Part shown: positions 1-8,997 of the stretch, piece by piece | Numbering within the stretch: position 1 is the stretch's first letter | How the letters are laid out: every line of letters begins with the position of its first letter | Origin: Alteromonas sp. KUL49 | Lineage (GTDB): Bacteria; Pseudomonadota; Gammaproteobacteria; Enterobacterales; Alteromonadaceae | Assembly (NCBI RefSeq): GCF_006538345.1 | Contig: NZ_BJKL01000001.1 | Location: 124,001 to 188,000 of the forward strand | Direction of reading: 5' to 3' | Length of the DNA stretch: 64,000 nt | Program-made: the position numbers and the translations under genes | Notes under the pieces: model-generated | The model's input: the letters and a program-made list of their open reading frames with translations, nothing else | Told to the model about the DNA's origin: nothing | Database searches by the model: none

Positions 1-1
1 T

Positions 2-421
2 GTGAGTACAAATGTTGGCTGGTTGTTGGTTAACTTTGGCTGGATGCCCGCAGCCGACCTAACACGTCAGATTCCAACTTTAGATAAAGCTAACGTTGCG
101 CTAAACAGATTTGAAGGCGTAGTGTCGCTACCAAGCAACAATCCATTAGTGGACAACTATCTAGATACCAATGCTGGGTTTCCCCAAGTAATACAACAAG
201 CCTTACCCGAGCAAGTTGCCCCTCTACTAAATCGAGACCTTTTACCCTATGTGGTTGTGCTTACCCAGCCTGACCACTTCTTCGTTCGGCATTACACCCC
301 CGTTGTAATGTCTCCTGAGAAACATCTTGGCTACGCCATTCAATGGTTTGGGTTAGCAATTGCAGCTGCTCTCATTGGTGGAATAGCAATTATTAAAAAA
401 GGACGTACTCATGACGCCTGA
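2..421 (+). CDS. SURF1 family cytochrome oxidase assembly protein, 3' part only
   Basis: This is the C-terminal part of a SURF1-type protein; its 5' end lies before the window, so the first codon here is probably internal. The visible piece has the SURF1 pattern of a periplasmic domain with a 'LVNFGWMP' stretch near the start (family form: VNRGWVP) and a final transmembrane helix beginning 'YAIQWFGLA', about residues 109-131, followed by a basic cytoplasmic tail. SURF1 proteins help insert heme a into subunit I of aa3 oxidase. The gene overlaps the next one by 11 bp and is followed by heme A synthase, heme O synthase and SCO, which supports the call. Confidence 0.85.
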   Translation: MSTNVGWLLVNFGWMPAADLTRQIPTLDKANVALNRFEGVVSLPSNNPLVDNYLDTNAGFPQVIQQALPEQVAPLLNRDLLPYVVVLTQPDHFFVRHYTPVVMSPEKHLGYAIQWFGLAIAAALIGGIAIIKKGRTHDA

Positions 422-965
422 TAAAACATCCTCTTCTTCAAAGAAAACCTTAATCGGCATGTTAGCCGTGTTCGTTTTACCAGTGATCCTTGCGAAAGTA
501 GCGCTAGACAACGAATGGTTTAATCGGGGGGCAACAAATAAAGGACAACTAATCGCACCGACCTTGGACCTCAGCAATCAGTTAACAGGCGTATCACCCA
601 AGTGGCGGCTCTTGTATGTCATGCCAGAAAACTGTGATGCCAGCTGTGAAAACGCTCTGTTTAGTATTAACCAAGTGTGGCTAGCTTTAGGGAAAAACGC
701 TGATCGTGCTGAGGCGCTCGTACTCACTACATCATCGAGCGACCAGTCTGCAATTGCTCAGCTAGGCGAGTACCCCAATGTACGTACCCTTTCTGTTAAC
801 GACGCCATTGATGGGTTGAGTAGTGACAACGTATATGTGGTGGACACTCAGTACAACGCCATGTTGTTTTACACCATTGCTCCAGATAAAGACGTGGCGG
901 TAATGGAGAGTAGAAACATGCTCGCTGACATGCGTAAGTTGCTTAAGTTATCTCGTATTGGTTAG
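411..965 (+). CDS. Membrane-anchored thioredoxin-fold-like protein of the oxidase assembly operon
   Basis: A 184-residue protein with one N-terminal membrane helix (about residues 13-32) and a periplasmic domain. I do not recognise a named family beyond 'cytochrome oxidase associated' proteins of related bacteria. The domain has a C75-x3-C79 pair preceded by a hydrophobic strand ('WRLLYVMPENC'), laid out like the copper-binding CxxxC of SCO proteins. Near residue 145 it has 'VVDTQYNAMLFY' where the SCO protein of this operon has '[12 protein letters not shown]', so the His ligand position appears to be Thr. A role in copper or thiol handling for oxidase assembly is an inference from this likeness and from its position between SURF1 and ctaA. 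Confidence 0.7.
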   Translation: MTPDKTSSSSKKTLIGMLAVFVLPVILAKVALDNEWFNRGATNKGQLIAPTLDLSNQLTGVSPKWRLLYVMPENCDASCENALFSINQVWLALGKNADRAEALVLTTSSSDQSAIAQLGEYPNVRTLSVNDAIDGLSSDNVYVVDTQYNAMLFYTIAPDKDVAVMESRNMLADMRKLLKLSRIG

Positions 966-975
966 GAGAAGTTCA

Positions 976-2028
976 ATGAGAAAGCTGGTGGTATTTAGCT
1001 TATTTTTGGCTGTGGTGGTCATCATCTTGGGGGCATACACTCGCCTAACCGATGCTGGCCTGGGTTGTCCTGACTGGCCCGGGTGTTATGGTTTTTTAAC
1101 CGTACCGTCGTCTGAACAAACCGTTGCCCAAGCAAATGAAGCCTATCCTGAACGTCCGGTGGAAGCATTTAAGGCATGGAACGAAATGGTTCACCGTTAC
1201 TTTGCCGGAGCGCTGGGGCTATGTATTTTAGCCATTGCTGTTATTGCGGTGCGTGGTCGTCACAATGGGACGCCAGTCAAGCTCCCCTTATTTTTGTTAG
1301 CTTTGGTGACCTTTCAGGCCATGCTTGGTATGTGGACTGTCACACTCAACCTTCTACCAGTCGTTGTTATGGGGCACTTGCTCGGCGGCTTTACCGTGCT
1401 TACCTGTTTATTCTTGTTGTATTTGCGATTACCTAAAGCGCAAAACACGGTAGTTGAGCCAGAGATTCATAATGAGCATGCTCAAAGTACCTTGATGAGT
1501 TCTCGCGGATTTAAGCTCTGTATCGTTGGAGTGGTTGTGCTAGTGGGGCAAATCGCACTGGGCGGTTGGACATCCGCGAACTATGCTGCGCTAGCTTGTA
1601 CAGAGATGCCAGTGTGTGAATCCGGATGGCAAGAGCGTTTAGATTTTTCAGGCGCGTATAGCGTACCTGACGCTGAAAATTATGAGTACGGTGCGCACGA
1701 CTATGGTGAGCGAATGACTATGCACATAGTTCATCGATTTGGCGCTGTTGTCACTTTTGCGTACTTGTTAGCCCTGGGGGTAATGGGGTTACTCAGCAAA
1801 ACGGCTTCCACCGGAATTAAACGCATCTGTGGATTAATGCTCATCGCACTATTCGCTCAAGTGGGATTAGGCGTGAGTAACATAGTGTTCAGTTTACCAA
1901 TGGCGGTTGCGGTAGCGCATAATGCCGTTGCGGCTCTACTTTTACTCTCTCTTGTCTGGCTAAGTTGGACACTTTTCTCTTCTCGTGTTGCTTCGATAAA
2001 TATGGAATCTGGAGTTTCTCATGGCTAA
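976..2028 (+). CDS. ctaA: Heme A synthase (COX15/CtaA)
   Basis: An integral membrane protein of 350 residues with about eight helices that oxidises the C8 methyl of heme O to give heme A. Conserved histidines lie in helices at '[12 protein letters not shown]', 'VVMGHLLGG', 'MHIVHRFGA' and '[10 protein letters not shown]', the expected heme ligands, and a periplasmic loop carries a Cys pair ('[10 protein letters not shown]'). I chose the ATG at 976 over a TTG at 958 because AGGAG at 964-968 sits at the right distance. The stop overlaps the start of ctaB by 8 bp, indicating translational coupling. Confidence 0.95.
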   Translation: MRKLVVFSLFLAVVVIILGAYTRLTDAGLGCPDWPGCYGFLTVPSSEQTVAQANEAYPERPVEAFKAWNEMVHRYFAGALGLCILAIAVIAVRGRHNGTPVKLPLFLLALVTFQAMLGMWTVTLNLLPVVVMGHLLGGFTVLTCLFLLYLRLPKAQNTVVEPEIHNEHAQSTLMSSRGFKLCIVGVVVLVGQIALGGWTSANYAALACTEMPVCESGWQERLDFSGAYSVPDAENYEYGAHDYGERMTMHIVHRFGAVVTFAYLLALGVMGLLSKTASTGIKRICGLMLIALFAQVGLGVSNIVFSLPMAVAVAHNAVAALLLLSLVWLSWTLFSSRVASINMESGVSHG

Positions 2029-2938
2029 ATCTGCTGCTTATGTTTCGAATACCTCTCGCCGATCAACGCAAGCATCTTGGCGCGACTATTATGAACTCAC
2101 TAAACCCAATGTGGTTATGTTGCTACTACTTACTGCTTTGGTGGGAATGTGTTTGGCTACGCCCACTTGGGTCGATGCGCTAACACTTACTGCGGGGCTT
2201 GTGGGCATAGGGTTTCTGTCAGCCTCTGCGGCAGTGATTAATCATGCGGTGGATCACCAGATTGATAGCAAAATGGCGCGTACTTTCAATCGCCCTGTCG
2301 CCAAAGGGAAGGTGTCGATTAATAATGCGCTTACGTTCGCTTTGGTATTGGGAGTTGCTGGCTTTGCTTTGCTTGCTGTACTAGTGAATATGCTTACTGC
2401 ATGGTTAACATTGGCGAGTTTAGTAGGTTACGCAGGCGTTTATACCTTGTTTTTAAAGCGAGCAACGCCGCAAAATATTGTCATTGGTGGATTAGCCGGC
2501 GCTGCGCCGCCACTACTTGGCTGGACAGCAGTGACGGGAGAAATTCACGCTCATGCATTATTACTCGTGTTAATCATCTTCACTTGGACTCCACCCCATT
2601 TTTGGGCGTTGGCCATTCATCGTGAAAAAGACTATGCAAAAGCTAAGGTACCTATGCTTCCGGTGACTCATGGTGTCAATTTTACTAAGACGTCGGTGTT
2701 GTTGTACACAGTGCTATTAACCTTAGTTTGCTTGTTGCCCTACTTAGTCGGTATGAGCGACCTTATCTATTTAATTGGGTCCACACTGCTCAATATTGGC
2801 TTCTTGTACTATGCTTACAAATTGAAGTTTTTAGCAAAAGAAGACACCGCAATTAAAACATTTCGCTACTCAATTGTGCATCTCATGTTATTGTTTGTGG
2901 TACTTCTATTGGATCATTATTTACCATTAAGTCTATGA
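2021..2938 (+). CDS. ctaB: Protoheme IX farnesyltransferase (heme O synthase)
   Basis: A UbiA-superfamily membrane prenyltransferase of 305 residues that adds a farnesyl group to heme B to make heme O, the substrate of the upstream ctaA product. The Asp-rich signature is present as '[19 protein letters not shown]', followed by '[16 protein letters not shown]', the second conserved loop. About nine membrane segments are visible. It overlaps ctaA by 8 bp and the following SCO gene by 4 bp (ATGA), so all belong to one operon serving aa3-type oxidase biogenesis. Confidence 0.95.
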   Translation: MAKSAAYVSNTSRRSTQASWRDYYELTKPNVVMLLLLTALVGMCLATPTWVDALTLTAGLVGIGFLSASAAVINHAVDHQIDSKMARTFNRPVAKGKVSINNALTFALVLGVAGFALLAVLVNMLTAWLTLASLVGYAGVYTLFLKRATPQNIVIGGLAGAAPPLLGWTAVTGEIHAHALLLVLIIFTWTPPHFWALAIHREKDYAKAKVPMLPVTHGVNFTKTSVLLYTVLLTLVCLLPYLVGMSDLIYLIGSTLLNIGFLYYAYKLKFLAKEDTAIKTFRYSIVHLMLLFVVLLLDHYLPLSL

Positions 2939-3573
2939 ATCAACGAATTATTGTCGGAGTCGTCGCGTTTATCGCCTTGTGTGCGGGAGTTGTTGGGGCC
3001 TTGTATATTGCCCCACCTAGCACGTCAGAGCCCAGTTACTTTCAAGCATACCCAACGCCTCGCGACATTAATTCTTTTACGCTTACCAGCCATACGGATA
3101 AGGCGTTTACCCAAGAAGATCTAAAAGGTCACTGGAGTCTTGTTTTTCTTGGGTATACCTTTTGCCCCGACATTTGCCCCACAACTATGGCCGAGCTCAA
3201 CGGCATATTTCCATCGTTGCAGAAAATAAACACTGAACACTCACCCCAAGTCGTATTTGTGTCGGTAGATCCAAAACGAGACACCACAGAGCGATTAGCC
3301 CAATACATTGGTTTTTTTAACAATAGCTTTGTTGCGGTTACTGGAGAGCACACACAACTTTTTCCCCTCGCCAGAAACCTTGGCATGATGTATTCCATGT
3401 CAGACAGTACTGACAATCCAAATTACCTCGTCGATCACAGTGCTTCAGTGGTGGTAGTAAACCCCCAAGCACAAGTGGTTGGACGCTTTAAACCGCACCG
3501 CGAGCCAGGACAGTTAGCGATAAGTGACGCGCAGCAAATACTGCACGACATGCCGATTCTGATGTCGGAGTGA
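2935..3573 (+). CDS. SCO1/SenC copper chaperone
   Basis: A 212-residue membrane-anchored thioredoxin-fold protein of the SCO1/SenC family, which delivers copper to the CuA site of cytochrome oxidase subunit II. An N-terminal anchor helix spans about residues 4-24. The copper ligands are all visible: C77-PDI-C81 within '[16 protein letters not shown]' and H168 in 'YLVDHSAS'. The 'VSVDPKRDT' motif is also typical. It starts in an ATGA overlap with ctaB and ends 4 bp before the next gene. Confidence 0.93.
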   Translation: MNQRIIVGVVAFIALCAGVVGALYIAPPSTSEPSYFQAYPTPRDINSFTLTSHTDKAFTQEDLKGHWSLVFLGYTFCPDICPTTMAELNGIFPSLQKINTEHSPQVVFVSVDPKRDTTERLAQYIGFFNNSFVAVTGEHTQLFPLARNLGMMYSMSDSTDNPNYLVDHSASVVVVNPQAQVVGRFKPHREPGQLAISDAQQILHDMPILMSE

Positions 3574-3577
3574 GGGC

Positions 3578-4177
3578 ATGTTGGTCGAAATTCGCCGAGG
3601 GCGCCCAGAAGATGCACAGGCCGCCGCTAACCTTATTCTTTCTGCCGCTGAAGAGGTCATTACTGATTTGTTTGGCGATGGATGTAAATCCAAAGCGTAC
3701 AAGTTTTTAGTACACGCCTGGCATCATGGTAGAGGTCAATACGGTTCGGAGTTTCATTGGGTTGCGCAATGTGAAAGCGAAGTGGTGGGAGTTATTACGG
3801 CGTGGCATACTAATTTGGGGCGAGAATTTGATCGCGCTACACTCGACAGTATTACGGCTTTCTATGATATTGATGAGTCGTTAGATGTGTTAGTTAAGAA
3901 CCAGTTGATTAGTGCTGAACTCACACCGCCGGAAGGCCATGAATGGATGCTAGGTCATGTTGCAGTGGCACCCACGCATCGCGATAAAGGGGTGGGGCGA
4001 AAGTTAGTCGCTACTATGTACCCATTGGCAAAACGCTTTGAAAAGACCTCAATTGTACTCGACGTACACGTAAAGAATGTTCCCGCTATTCGGTTTTATC
4101 AACGTCTTGGTTTTCAAGAACAACAAGTGAATGGGCAGTTCATACGTTTCGCAAAAGCAGTCACTAGTGACATGTGA
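3578..4177 (+). CDS. GNAT family N-acetyltransferase
   Basis: A 199-residue cytosolic protein with a C-terminal GNAT acyltransferase domain. The acetyl-CoA binding segment reads 'GHVAVAPTHRDKGVGRKL' (about residues 126-143), followed by the typical final strand and helix 'VPAIRFYQRLGF'. The substrate cannot be told from sequence. It begins 4 bp after the SCO stop with 'GAGGGC' just before the ATG, so it is probably cotranscribed with the oxidase assembly genes although a functional link is not evident. It converges with the next gene, leaving 17 bp. Confidence 0.85.
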   Translation: MLVEIRRGRPEDAQAAANLILSAAEEVITDLFGDGCKSKAYKFLVHAWHHGRGQYGSEFHWVAQCESEVVGVITAWHTNLGREFDRATLDSITAFYDIDESLDVLVKNQLISAELTPPEGHEWMLGHVAVAPTHRDKGVGRKLVATMYPLAKRFEKTSIVLDVHVKNVPAIRFYQRLGFQEQQVNGQFIRFAKAVTSDM

Positions 4178-4194
4178 AACAAGGTTAAAATTTA

Positions 4195-5283
4195 CTAGTC
4201 AGGATAACGCCCCAGCTCATCAGCAATAAAGAATGGCTGTGAGTACCAATAGTATCTTCCCGATTGTGTTTTCGAAGGCGCAGTGCAATTAACCCGCGAA
4301 CGACCTATTGGGAGCCTTTGTTCAATGCTATACGAAATAACGTTATCACTGACTTGGGTAGGAATGAGTGAGCCATTGAAGTAACAAGTTGCTTGATTAA
4401 TACGTACGTCAGTTGTCTCGATAATTACGGAGATTCTATCATTGAGTTGCCTGTCGACAAGCTCAGGATCCCCTAGCGAGTTCGCCATTACCGGCATGGC
4501 TAAGCTGTTCAACTTTACTTTCAAGGTATTTAAATTTGCATAAATACCCGCAGCAGGAAATCTAGGTAGCTGGCCAAAGTCACTCATTGCGCCAATGGCA
4601 CCAGAATGTTGCCCAAAACCTATGTACCCTTCAGATGTCACTTTTTCTGCGAGTAAATTATTAAACTCGCCGAATGGGTAAGCTAAGTAACGCAAAGATT
4701 CGCCGGTATTTTGTGTGATCATCGCTTCAGCTCGAACCACATTGTTCCATACTCTTTCTAACCACTTTTGCTGAGTTTCATCCGCTTTTTTGTTCAACAT
4801 GTGTAGGTGATCTAGCGTGTGATTAGCGAAGCTCGCGCCCTCTGATTGCATTTTCTTGATCGTTTCCCACGTCAACTGACTGCGAGACTTGCCAATTTCT
4901 AGGGGGTTAATAAATATGGTATAGGGAAAGCCATAGCTTTTTAAAACAGGGTGTCCGTTGTCGAAAATATTTTGATAACCGTCATCAAAGGTAATTGCCA
5001 CGGCATTTTCTGGAAGCGGCTGACTGTTTTTAATGGCCTCAATGACCTGTTGTAATGGCACTACAGTGTGATGTTGCGACAAGTATTCCATGTGTTGTTT
5101 AAATTGATCTGGGGAAATACTTGTACTCGCTGGTGTATTGTCAGCCACATGATGATAAAGCAGCACTGTTGCACTTGATGTTGCCGGCGATGAAGTGTCA
5201 GCACTTTGAATATTTGCGCTCACTTGATAGCTGAATGCAAGGCACAGGCTGGCAAGCAGTGTAAGAAAAAACGTCTTCATCAT
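4195..5283 (-). CDS. Secreted polysaccharide deacetylase family protein
   Basis: A 362-residue exported protein of the NodB-homology (carbohydrate esterase 4) superfamily. A signal peptide covers about residues 1-23. Motif 1 is 'AITFDDGY' (metal and catalytic Asp pair), motif 2 is 'SFANHTLDHLHM' with the two metal-binding His residues, and 'YLAYPFGEFN' gives motif 3. The family removes acetyl groups from cell-wall or exopolysaccharide sugars; the exact substrate is unknown. The C-terminal 90 residues form an extra domain with two Cys that I do not recognise. The gene stands alone, divergent from dinF. Confidence 0.88.
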   Translation of the reverse strand: MMKTFFLTLLASLCLAFSYQVSANIQSADTSSPATSSATVLLYHHVADNTPASTSISPDQFKQHMEYLSQHHTVVPLQQVIEAIKNSQPLPENAVAITFDDGYQNIFDNGHPVLKSYGFPYTIFINPLEIGKSRSQLTWETIKKMQSEGASFANHTLDHLHMLNKKADETQQKWLERVWNNVVRAEAMITQNTGESLRYLAYPFGEFNNLLAEKVTSEGYIGFGQHSGAIGAMSDFGQLPRFPAAGIYANLNTLKVKLNSLAMPVMANSLGDPELVDRQLNDRISVIIETTDVRINQATCYFNGSLIPTQVSDNVISYSIEQRLPIGRSRVNCTAPSKTQSGRYYWYSQPFFIADELGRYPD

Positions 5284-5392
5284 TCAATCGACCTAAAAAG
5301 AAAAAGGACAAACGGGACAACCCAACTAAGTAGCGTGATATGCTCTGTACTGATTATACAATAACTTAGAATCAACAGCCCCCACTACACTC

Positions 5393-6730
5393 ATGACGAA
5401 CCAATATACACTTTGGCATGACCACAGTCGCCTCATTGTGCTAGCAGTACCAATGATTTTAGCCAACATTACCACGCCGTTACTCGGGTTGGTGGATACC
5501 GCCGTGTTGGGACACATGCAATCACCTTCAATGCTAGCGGGGGCCTCCATTGGCGCATTAATACTTACCCAAATTTACTGGGTGTGCGGCTTTTTGCGCA
5601 TGTCTACTACTGGGTTAAGTGCACAGGCCCGTGGCCGAGTAGAAGATCATGATGCAGCAGCTCGAGTATTGTGGCAAACCGTGGGTATTGCCATTGCTAT
5701 CAGTATGTTGCTGTTGATATTACAAGTACCTATTTTACGCATTGGTATCGCCTTAGCTGATCCTTCAACACAGGTGGAACAATGGCTCAGTCAATATTAT
5801 CAAGTGCGTGTATGGGGAGCGCCAGCAGCGCTCGTTAATATCGCCATGATTGGTTGGCTAGTGGGTCAACAGCGAACACGCCTGGTTATGATTATTCAAA
5901 TAACGGGCAACCTGCTCAATGGTGTGTTGGATGTTGGATTGGTGTATGGCTTAGGTTGGGGTGTTGAGGGCGTGGCATTGGCTAGTGTGTTTGCCGAGTA
6001 CACAATGGCAACAATGGCGCTTGTTGGCGGGCTTCAACAGATTGGCTGGCGCTTGCCCAGTACTGAGTGGTTTAACGATGCCGCAAGGCGAGTACTGTTA
6101 AAGCTCAACTCAGACATGCTCATAAGAAACCTAGCGCTACAGGGCTGTTTGGCATTTCTAACGCTTCAAGGCGCGAGGCTTGGTGAAACACACGCAGCGG
6201 TAAATGCCATACTAATGCAGTTCTTTGTATTGATAGCACTGGGGCTCGATGGTATTGCCCACGCCGTTGAGGCCTTAGTTGGTGAAGCCTCTGGCGCGAA
6301 AAATCAAAGGGCTATTGTGCAGCGAACGAATCAAGGACTCGTGTGGTCTTCCTTTTTCGCCCTTGCTTATACCTTGTTATTTTGGATGTTTGGTACTGAC
6401 ATCATTCAGTTACTAACCCAACACAATGACATCATAGAAGCAGCTTTTAGCTACCTGCCCTTGATGGTGGTTTTGCCCATTCTTGCGCACTGGTGTTTTC
6501 TTTATGATGGCGTGTTTGTGGGACTCACTCGAGCGTCATCAATGCGCAATTCTATGGTGTTCAGTGCACTTATCGTGTTTTTTCCAGTGTGGTTTGTCAC
6601 CCAGTCATTGGGGAACGTAGCACTCTGGTATGCACTGTTGGCGTTCCTCGTTGCCAGAGGGGTGACACTTGCGATAGCCTTTGCTTTGCTTAATCGTCGC
6701 AACCAGCTAGTGTCGGTCGCTGAGCAATAA
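5393..6730 (+). CDS. dinF: MATE family efflux transporter, DinF type
   Basis: A 445-residue polytopic inner-membrane protein with about twelve helices, resembling E. coli DinF of the MATE family of cation-coupled drug exporters. The first helices carry 'ILANITTPLLGLVDTAVLGH' and 'GFLRMSTTGLSAQA', both characteristic of the DinF branch. In E. coli dinF is SOS-controlled behind lexA; here no lexA is adjacent and I found only a poor LexA-like sequence upstream. The 3' end overlaps the convergent methyltransferase gene by 41 bp. Confidence 0.88.
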   Translation: MTNQYTLWHDHSRLIVLAVPMILANITTPLLGLVDTAVLGHMQSPSMLAGASIGALILTQIYWVCGFLRMSTTGLSAQARGRVEDHDAAARVLWQTVGIAIAISMLLLILQVPILRIGIALADPSTQVEQWLSQYYQVRVWGAPAALVNIAMIGWLVGQQRTRLVMIIQITGNLLNGVLDVGLVYGLGWGVEGVALASVFAEYTMATMALVGGLQQIGWRLPSTEWFNDAARRVLLKLNSDMLIRNLALQGCLAFLTLQGARLGETHAAVNAILMQFFVLIALGLDGIAHAVEALVGEASGAKNQRAIVQRTNQGLVWSSFFALAYTLLFWMFGTDIIQLLTQHNDIIEAAFSYLPLMVVLPILAHWCFLYDGVFVGLTRASSMRNSMVFSALIVFFPVWFVTQSLGNVALWYALLAFLVARGVTLAIAFALLNRRNQLVSVAEQ

Positions 6731-7319
6731 TGTAAGTATGTAGTTCCGGATGCTGATCGTATTCAACATGGCGACAGTAACAGCCTGTGTCTAGCACTGT
6801 CTGTATAAAACCGTTGATTCCAACAGACGCATAGTAAACTTCTGGCCCCATAGTGCGGTTAGTATGCTCTCCAGCTTCTTCGGTCCCACCACATGTGAAG
6901 ATAAGCACCCCACCGGGTTTTAGTGCATTGCATAACTTGGTAATCAAAGCGGATTGATGAGCTAACGGAACATGCCAGATACTGTCCCAAGCGGTAATAA
7001 AGTCGTATTGACGGGGAAGAGCAAACGTACAGATATCACCGTGATAGAGCGTGCATTTATGGTTTTGCGCTTCAAGTAGCGCTAACATTTTCTCAGATGC
7101 GTCAATTCCCTCTAAAGCGAACCCTTCTTCACCAAGCAGCTCAAAAAATCGACCAGTACAACCACAACCTACGTCTAGCGCTACTGCATGTTCTATGGGT
7201 TTGCCGTAAAACTTTAGAGCACGCTTGTGCTGAGCGATCCCATTGTGGCGATTGAATGTTGATGAGGTCCATCGCTCGGTAATGGTATCGTAGGCTTTAC
7301 CAGTTTTTAATGGATTCAT
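6690..7319 (-). CDS. Class I SAM-dependent methyltransferase
   Basis: A 209-residue cytosolic protein with a Rossmann-type methyltransferase fold. Motif I is 'VALDVGCGCTGRFFELL' (about residues 46-62), then the acidic loop 'LEGIDASEKML' and the post-motif 'LKPGGVLIFTCGG'. The substrate is not evident. It starts 4 bp after the racemase stop and is the last gene of the leftward operon led by nfuA. Its last 41 bp run antisense to the end of dinF. Confidence 0.88.
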   Translation of the reverse strand: MNPLKTGKAYDTITERWTSSTFNRHNGIAQHKRALKFYGKPIEHAVALDVGCGCTGRFFELLGEEGFALEGIDASEKMLALLEAQNHKCTLYHGDICTFALPRQYDFITAWDSIWHVPLAHQSALITKLCNALKPGGVLIFTCGGTEEAGEHTNRTMGPEVYYASVGINGFIQTVLDTGCYCRHVEYDQHPELHTYIIAQRPTLAGCDD

Positions 7320-7323
7320 TTAG

Positions 7324-8019
7324 CTAGCTCAATGCAAAATCGACGGCAGCTTGAGCATGTATTGCGACCGTATCAAACAGTGGAATAGCGGTATGCTCTG
7401 GTTTTACGAGTAGGGCTATTTCAGTACACCCTAAGATAATACCCTGAGCGCCCTGCTCGCTCATCTTATCCATAATGGCAAGATAGGTTTCTCTATCACC
7501 TGGTTCAACTATGCCTTGGCAAAGCTTGTTGTAAATGACGTCATGTACCCTAGTACGGTCGTCTTCAGAGGGCGTTAATACCTCTAGACCATACTCATCT
7601 TGCAAACGCTGTTTGTAAAAGTCTTGCTCCATAGTGAAGCGTGTCCCTAACAAACCAATGGAGCTATAACCTGCCTTTTTGATAGCCGCGCCGGTGGCAT
7701 CAGCAATGTGAAGCAAGGGCACATTAACAGCGCTAGCGACTTCATCCGCAACCTTATGCATGGTGTTGGTACATATGAGGACAGCATCTGCACCGCCAGC
7801 AACAGTACTTTGTGCCGCGTGAGAGAGGATTTCTGCAGTGTCAGCCCACTTGTCTTGATGTTGAAGTAACTGTATTTCCTCAAAGTCCACACTGTAGAGG
7901 CAAAGTTTTGCGGAGTGTAATCCGCCGAGCTGCTGATTTACGCCACGATTGATGGCTTGATAGTAACTCACCGTAGATTCCCAGCTCATTCCACCAATTA
8001 AACCGATTGTTTTCACTGG
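7324..8019 (-). CDS. ygeA: Aspartate/glutamate racemase family protein (YgeA-like)
   Basis: A cytosolic PLP-independent amino acid racemase. Both catalytic cysteines are visible in 'AVLICTNTMHK' and 'GIILGCTEIALL', and the N-terminal 'KTIGLIGGMSWESTVSYYQ' is nearly identical in form to E. coli YgeA. The open frame extends up to 8055. I prefer the GTG at 8019 because it aligns with the family start, gives 231 residues, and has a GGA eight bases upstream; ATG codons at 8055 and 8028 lack a visible ribosome site. It lies third in the nfuA operon. The substrate amino acid cannot be assigned. Confidence 0.85.
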   Translation of the reverse strand, partial: PVKTIGLIGGMSWESTVSYYQAINRGVNQQLGGLHSAKLCLYSVDFEEIQLLQHQDKWADTAEILSHAAQSTVAGGADAVLICTNTMHKVADEVASAVNVPLLHIADATGAAIKKAGYSSIGLLGTRFTMEQDFYKQRLQDEYGLEVLTPSEDDRTRVHDVIYNKLCQGIVEPGDRETYLAIMDKMSEQGAQGIILGCTEIALLVKPEHTAIPLFDTVAIHAQAAVDFALS

Positions 8020-8073
8020 ATGTTCCATTGGAATGTTGAAAGTGAATTTCATCATACAATGGCAATTGGGTGA

Positions 8074-8298
8074 TTAAAACGGTGGTGGCGGTTTTTTGCT
8101 CTTGAGTGAGTTAAAGCGATTGAGAAAGATTCCTGCGTAGCCAAACATGGCGTATGCAAATCCACCAAGTAACAAAGCCAAAGAGGTATAGTGAGTAGCG
8201 ATGTGTATCGATGAAGTGAAAATAAAAAGCGCAGCGCCAACGGCGAAAAGGCCTAAACCAATCTTAAAGCGCTGCCAGCTTTTTAATATGTCCATCAT
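8074..8298 (-). CDS. Small two-helix membrane protein
   Basis: A 74-residue protein with two predicted membrane helices (about residues 13-31 and 37-58) separated by a short loop, ending in a basic, proline-rich tail 'KSKKPPPPF'. I do not recognise it. It starts 8 bp after the nfuA stop and precedes the racemase, so it is almost certainly translated as part of the nfuA operon. No function is proposed. Confidence 0.65.
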   Translation of the reverse strand: MMDILKSWQRFKIGLGLFAVGAALFIFTSSIHIATHYTSLALLLGGFAYAMFGYAGIFLNRFNSLKSKKPPPPF

Positions 8299-8306
8299 TG
8301 GGGGTA

Positions 8307-8885
8307 TTAGTAGTAAGAGTGTTCGCCAGCTTCGTGTTCTGTGGCATCGCGCACGCCATTAAGTTCACCAGCAAAGTTTTCTAGCATTTGCTTTTCAATG
8401 CCATCTTTCAGCGTTACGTCTACCATTGAACAACCATTACAACCGCCACCAAACTGAAGAATAGCAATGCCATCGTCAGTCACTTCAACAAGCATGACTT
8501 GTCCGCCATGGTTGGCTAGCTGAGGGTTAATTTCAGATTCGATCATATAGTTGATACGCTCAACCAAAGGTGCATCATCTGACACCTTTTTCGCTTTAGC
8601 GTTGGGGGCTTTAAGTGTTAACTGAGAGCCCATTTGATCAGTGACGTAATCGATTTCAGCTTCATCAAGGTAAGGTACGCTTTCCTCGTCTACCACAGCA
8701 TCAAAACCATTAAACGGCAAACGAGTGTCGCTGTCTTCTACCGCGTCTGGTGGGCAGTAGGAAACACCGCATTCTGCGGAAGATGTACCCGGGTTAACAA
8801 CGAAAACTCGAATGTTTGTGCCAGCTTCTTGATTACCCAGCAATTTTACAAAGTGAGCTTGCGCGTCTTCTGATATAGTGATCAT
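8307..8885 (-). CDS. nfuA: Fe-S biogenesis protein NfuA
   Basis: A 192-residue carrier that accepts a [4Fe-4S] cluster and passes it to apoproteins, active under oxidative stress or iron limitation. The N-terminal degenerate A-type domain and the C-terminal NifU-like domain follow E. coli NfuA almost residue for residue, including C149 and C152 in '[10 protein letters not shown]' and the closing '[10 protein letters not shown]'. The start is the ATG at 8885 (AGGA upstream), not the TTG two codons earlier. A near-consensus IscR type 1 box overlaps the probable -35 region. It heads an operon with three further genes. Confidence 0.96.
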   Translation of the reverse strand: MITISEDAQAHFVKLLGNQEAGTNIRVFVVNPGTSSAECGVSYCPPDAVEDSDTRLPFNGFDAVVDEESVPYLDEAEIDYVTDQMGSQLTLKAPNAKAKKVSDDAPLVERINYMIESEINPQLANHGGQVMLVEVTDDGIAILQFGGGCNGCSMVDVTLKDGIEKQMLENFAGELNGVRDATEHEAGEHSYY

Positions 8886-8929
8886 TAGCAAGTCCTACAA
8901 TAATGATGAATACGGCTATAATAACAAAT

Positions 8930-8954
8930 TTACCTGACTAAAACAGTCAAGTAT
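8930..8954 (-). promoter_or_regulatory. IscR type 1 box in the nfuA promoter
   Basis: The 25 bases match the published type 1 IscR consensus (ATASYYGACTRWWWYAGTCRRSTAT, quoted from memory) at 24 of 25 positions. Its core is the dyad TGACT-AAAAC-AGTCA. Read towards nfuA it contains TTGACT (8950-8945), usable as a -35 hexamer, so holo-IscR bound here should repress nfuA when clusters are plentiful. The divergent M14 peptidase gene could also be affected. Confidence 0.7.
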
Positions 8955-8997
8955 TGTTAAATTCCGTGAAAGAGTAAAAATAAAAGACAGGAAAATC

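Noticed and set aside
5345-5361. LexA-like sequence upstream of dinF (CTGT...TACAA)
   Set aside because: Spacing and the second half-site do not match CTGT-N8-ACAG; no lexA is adjacent.
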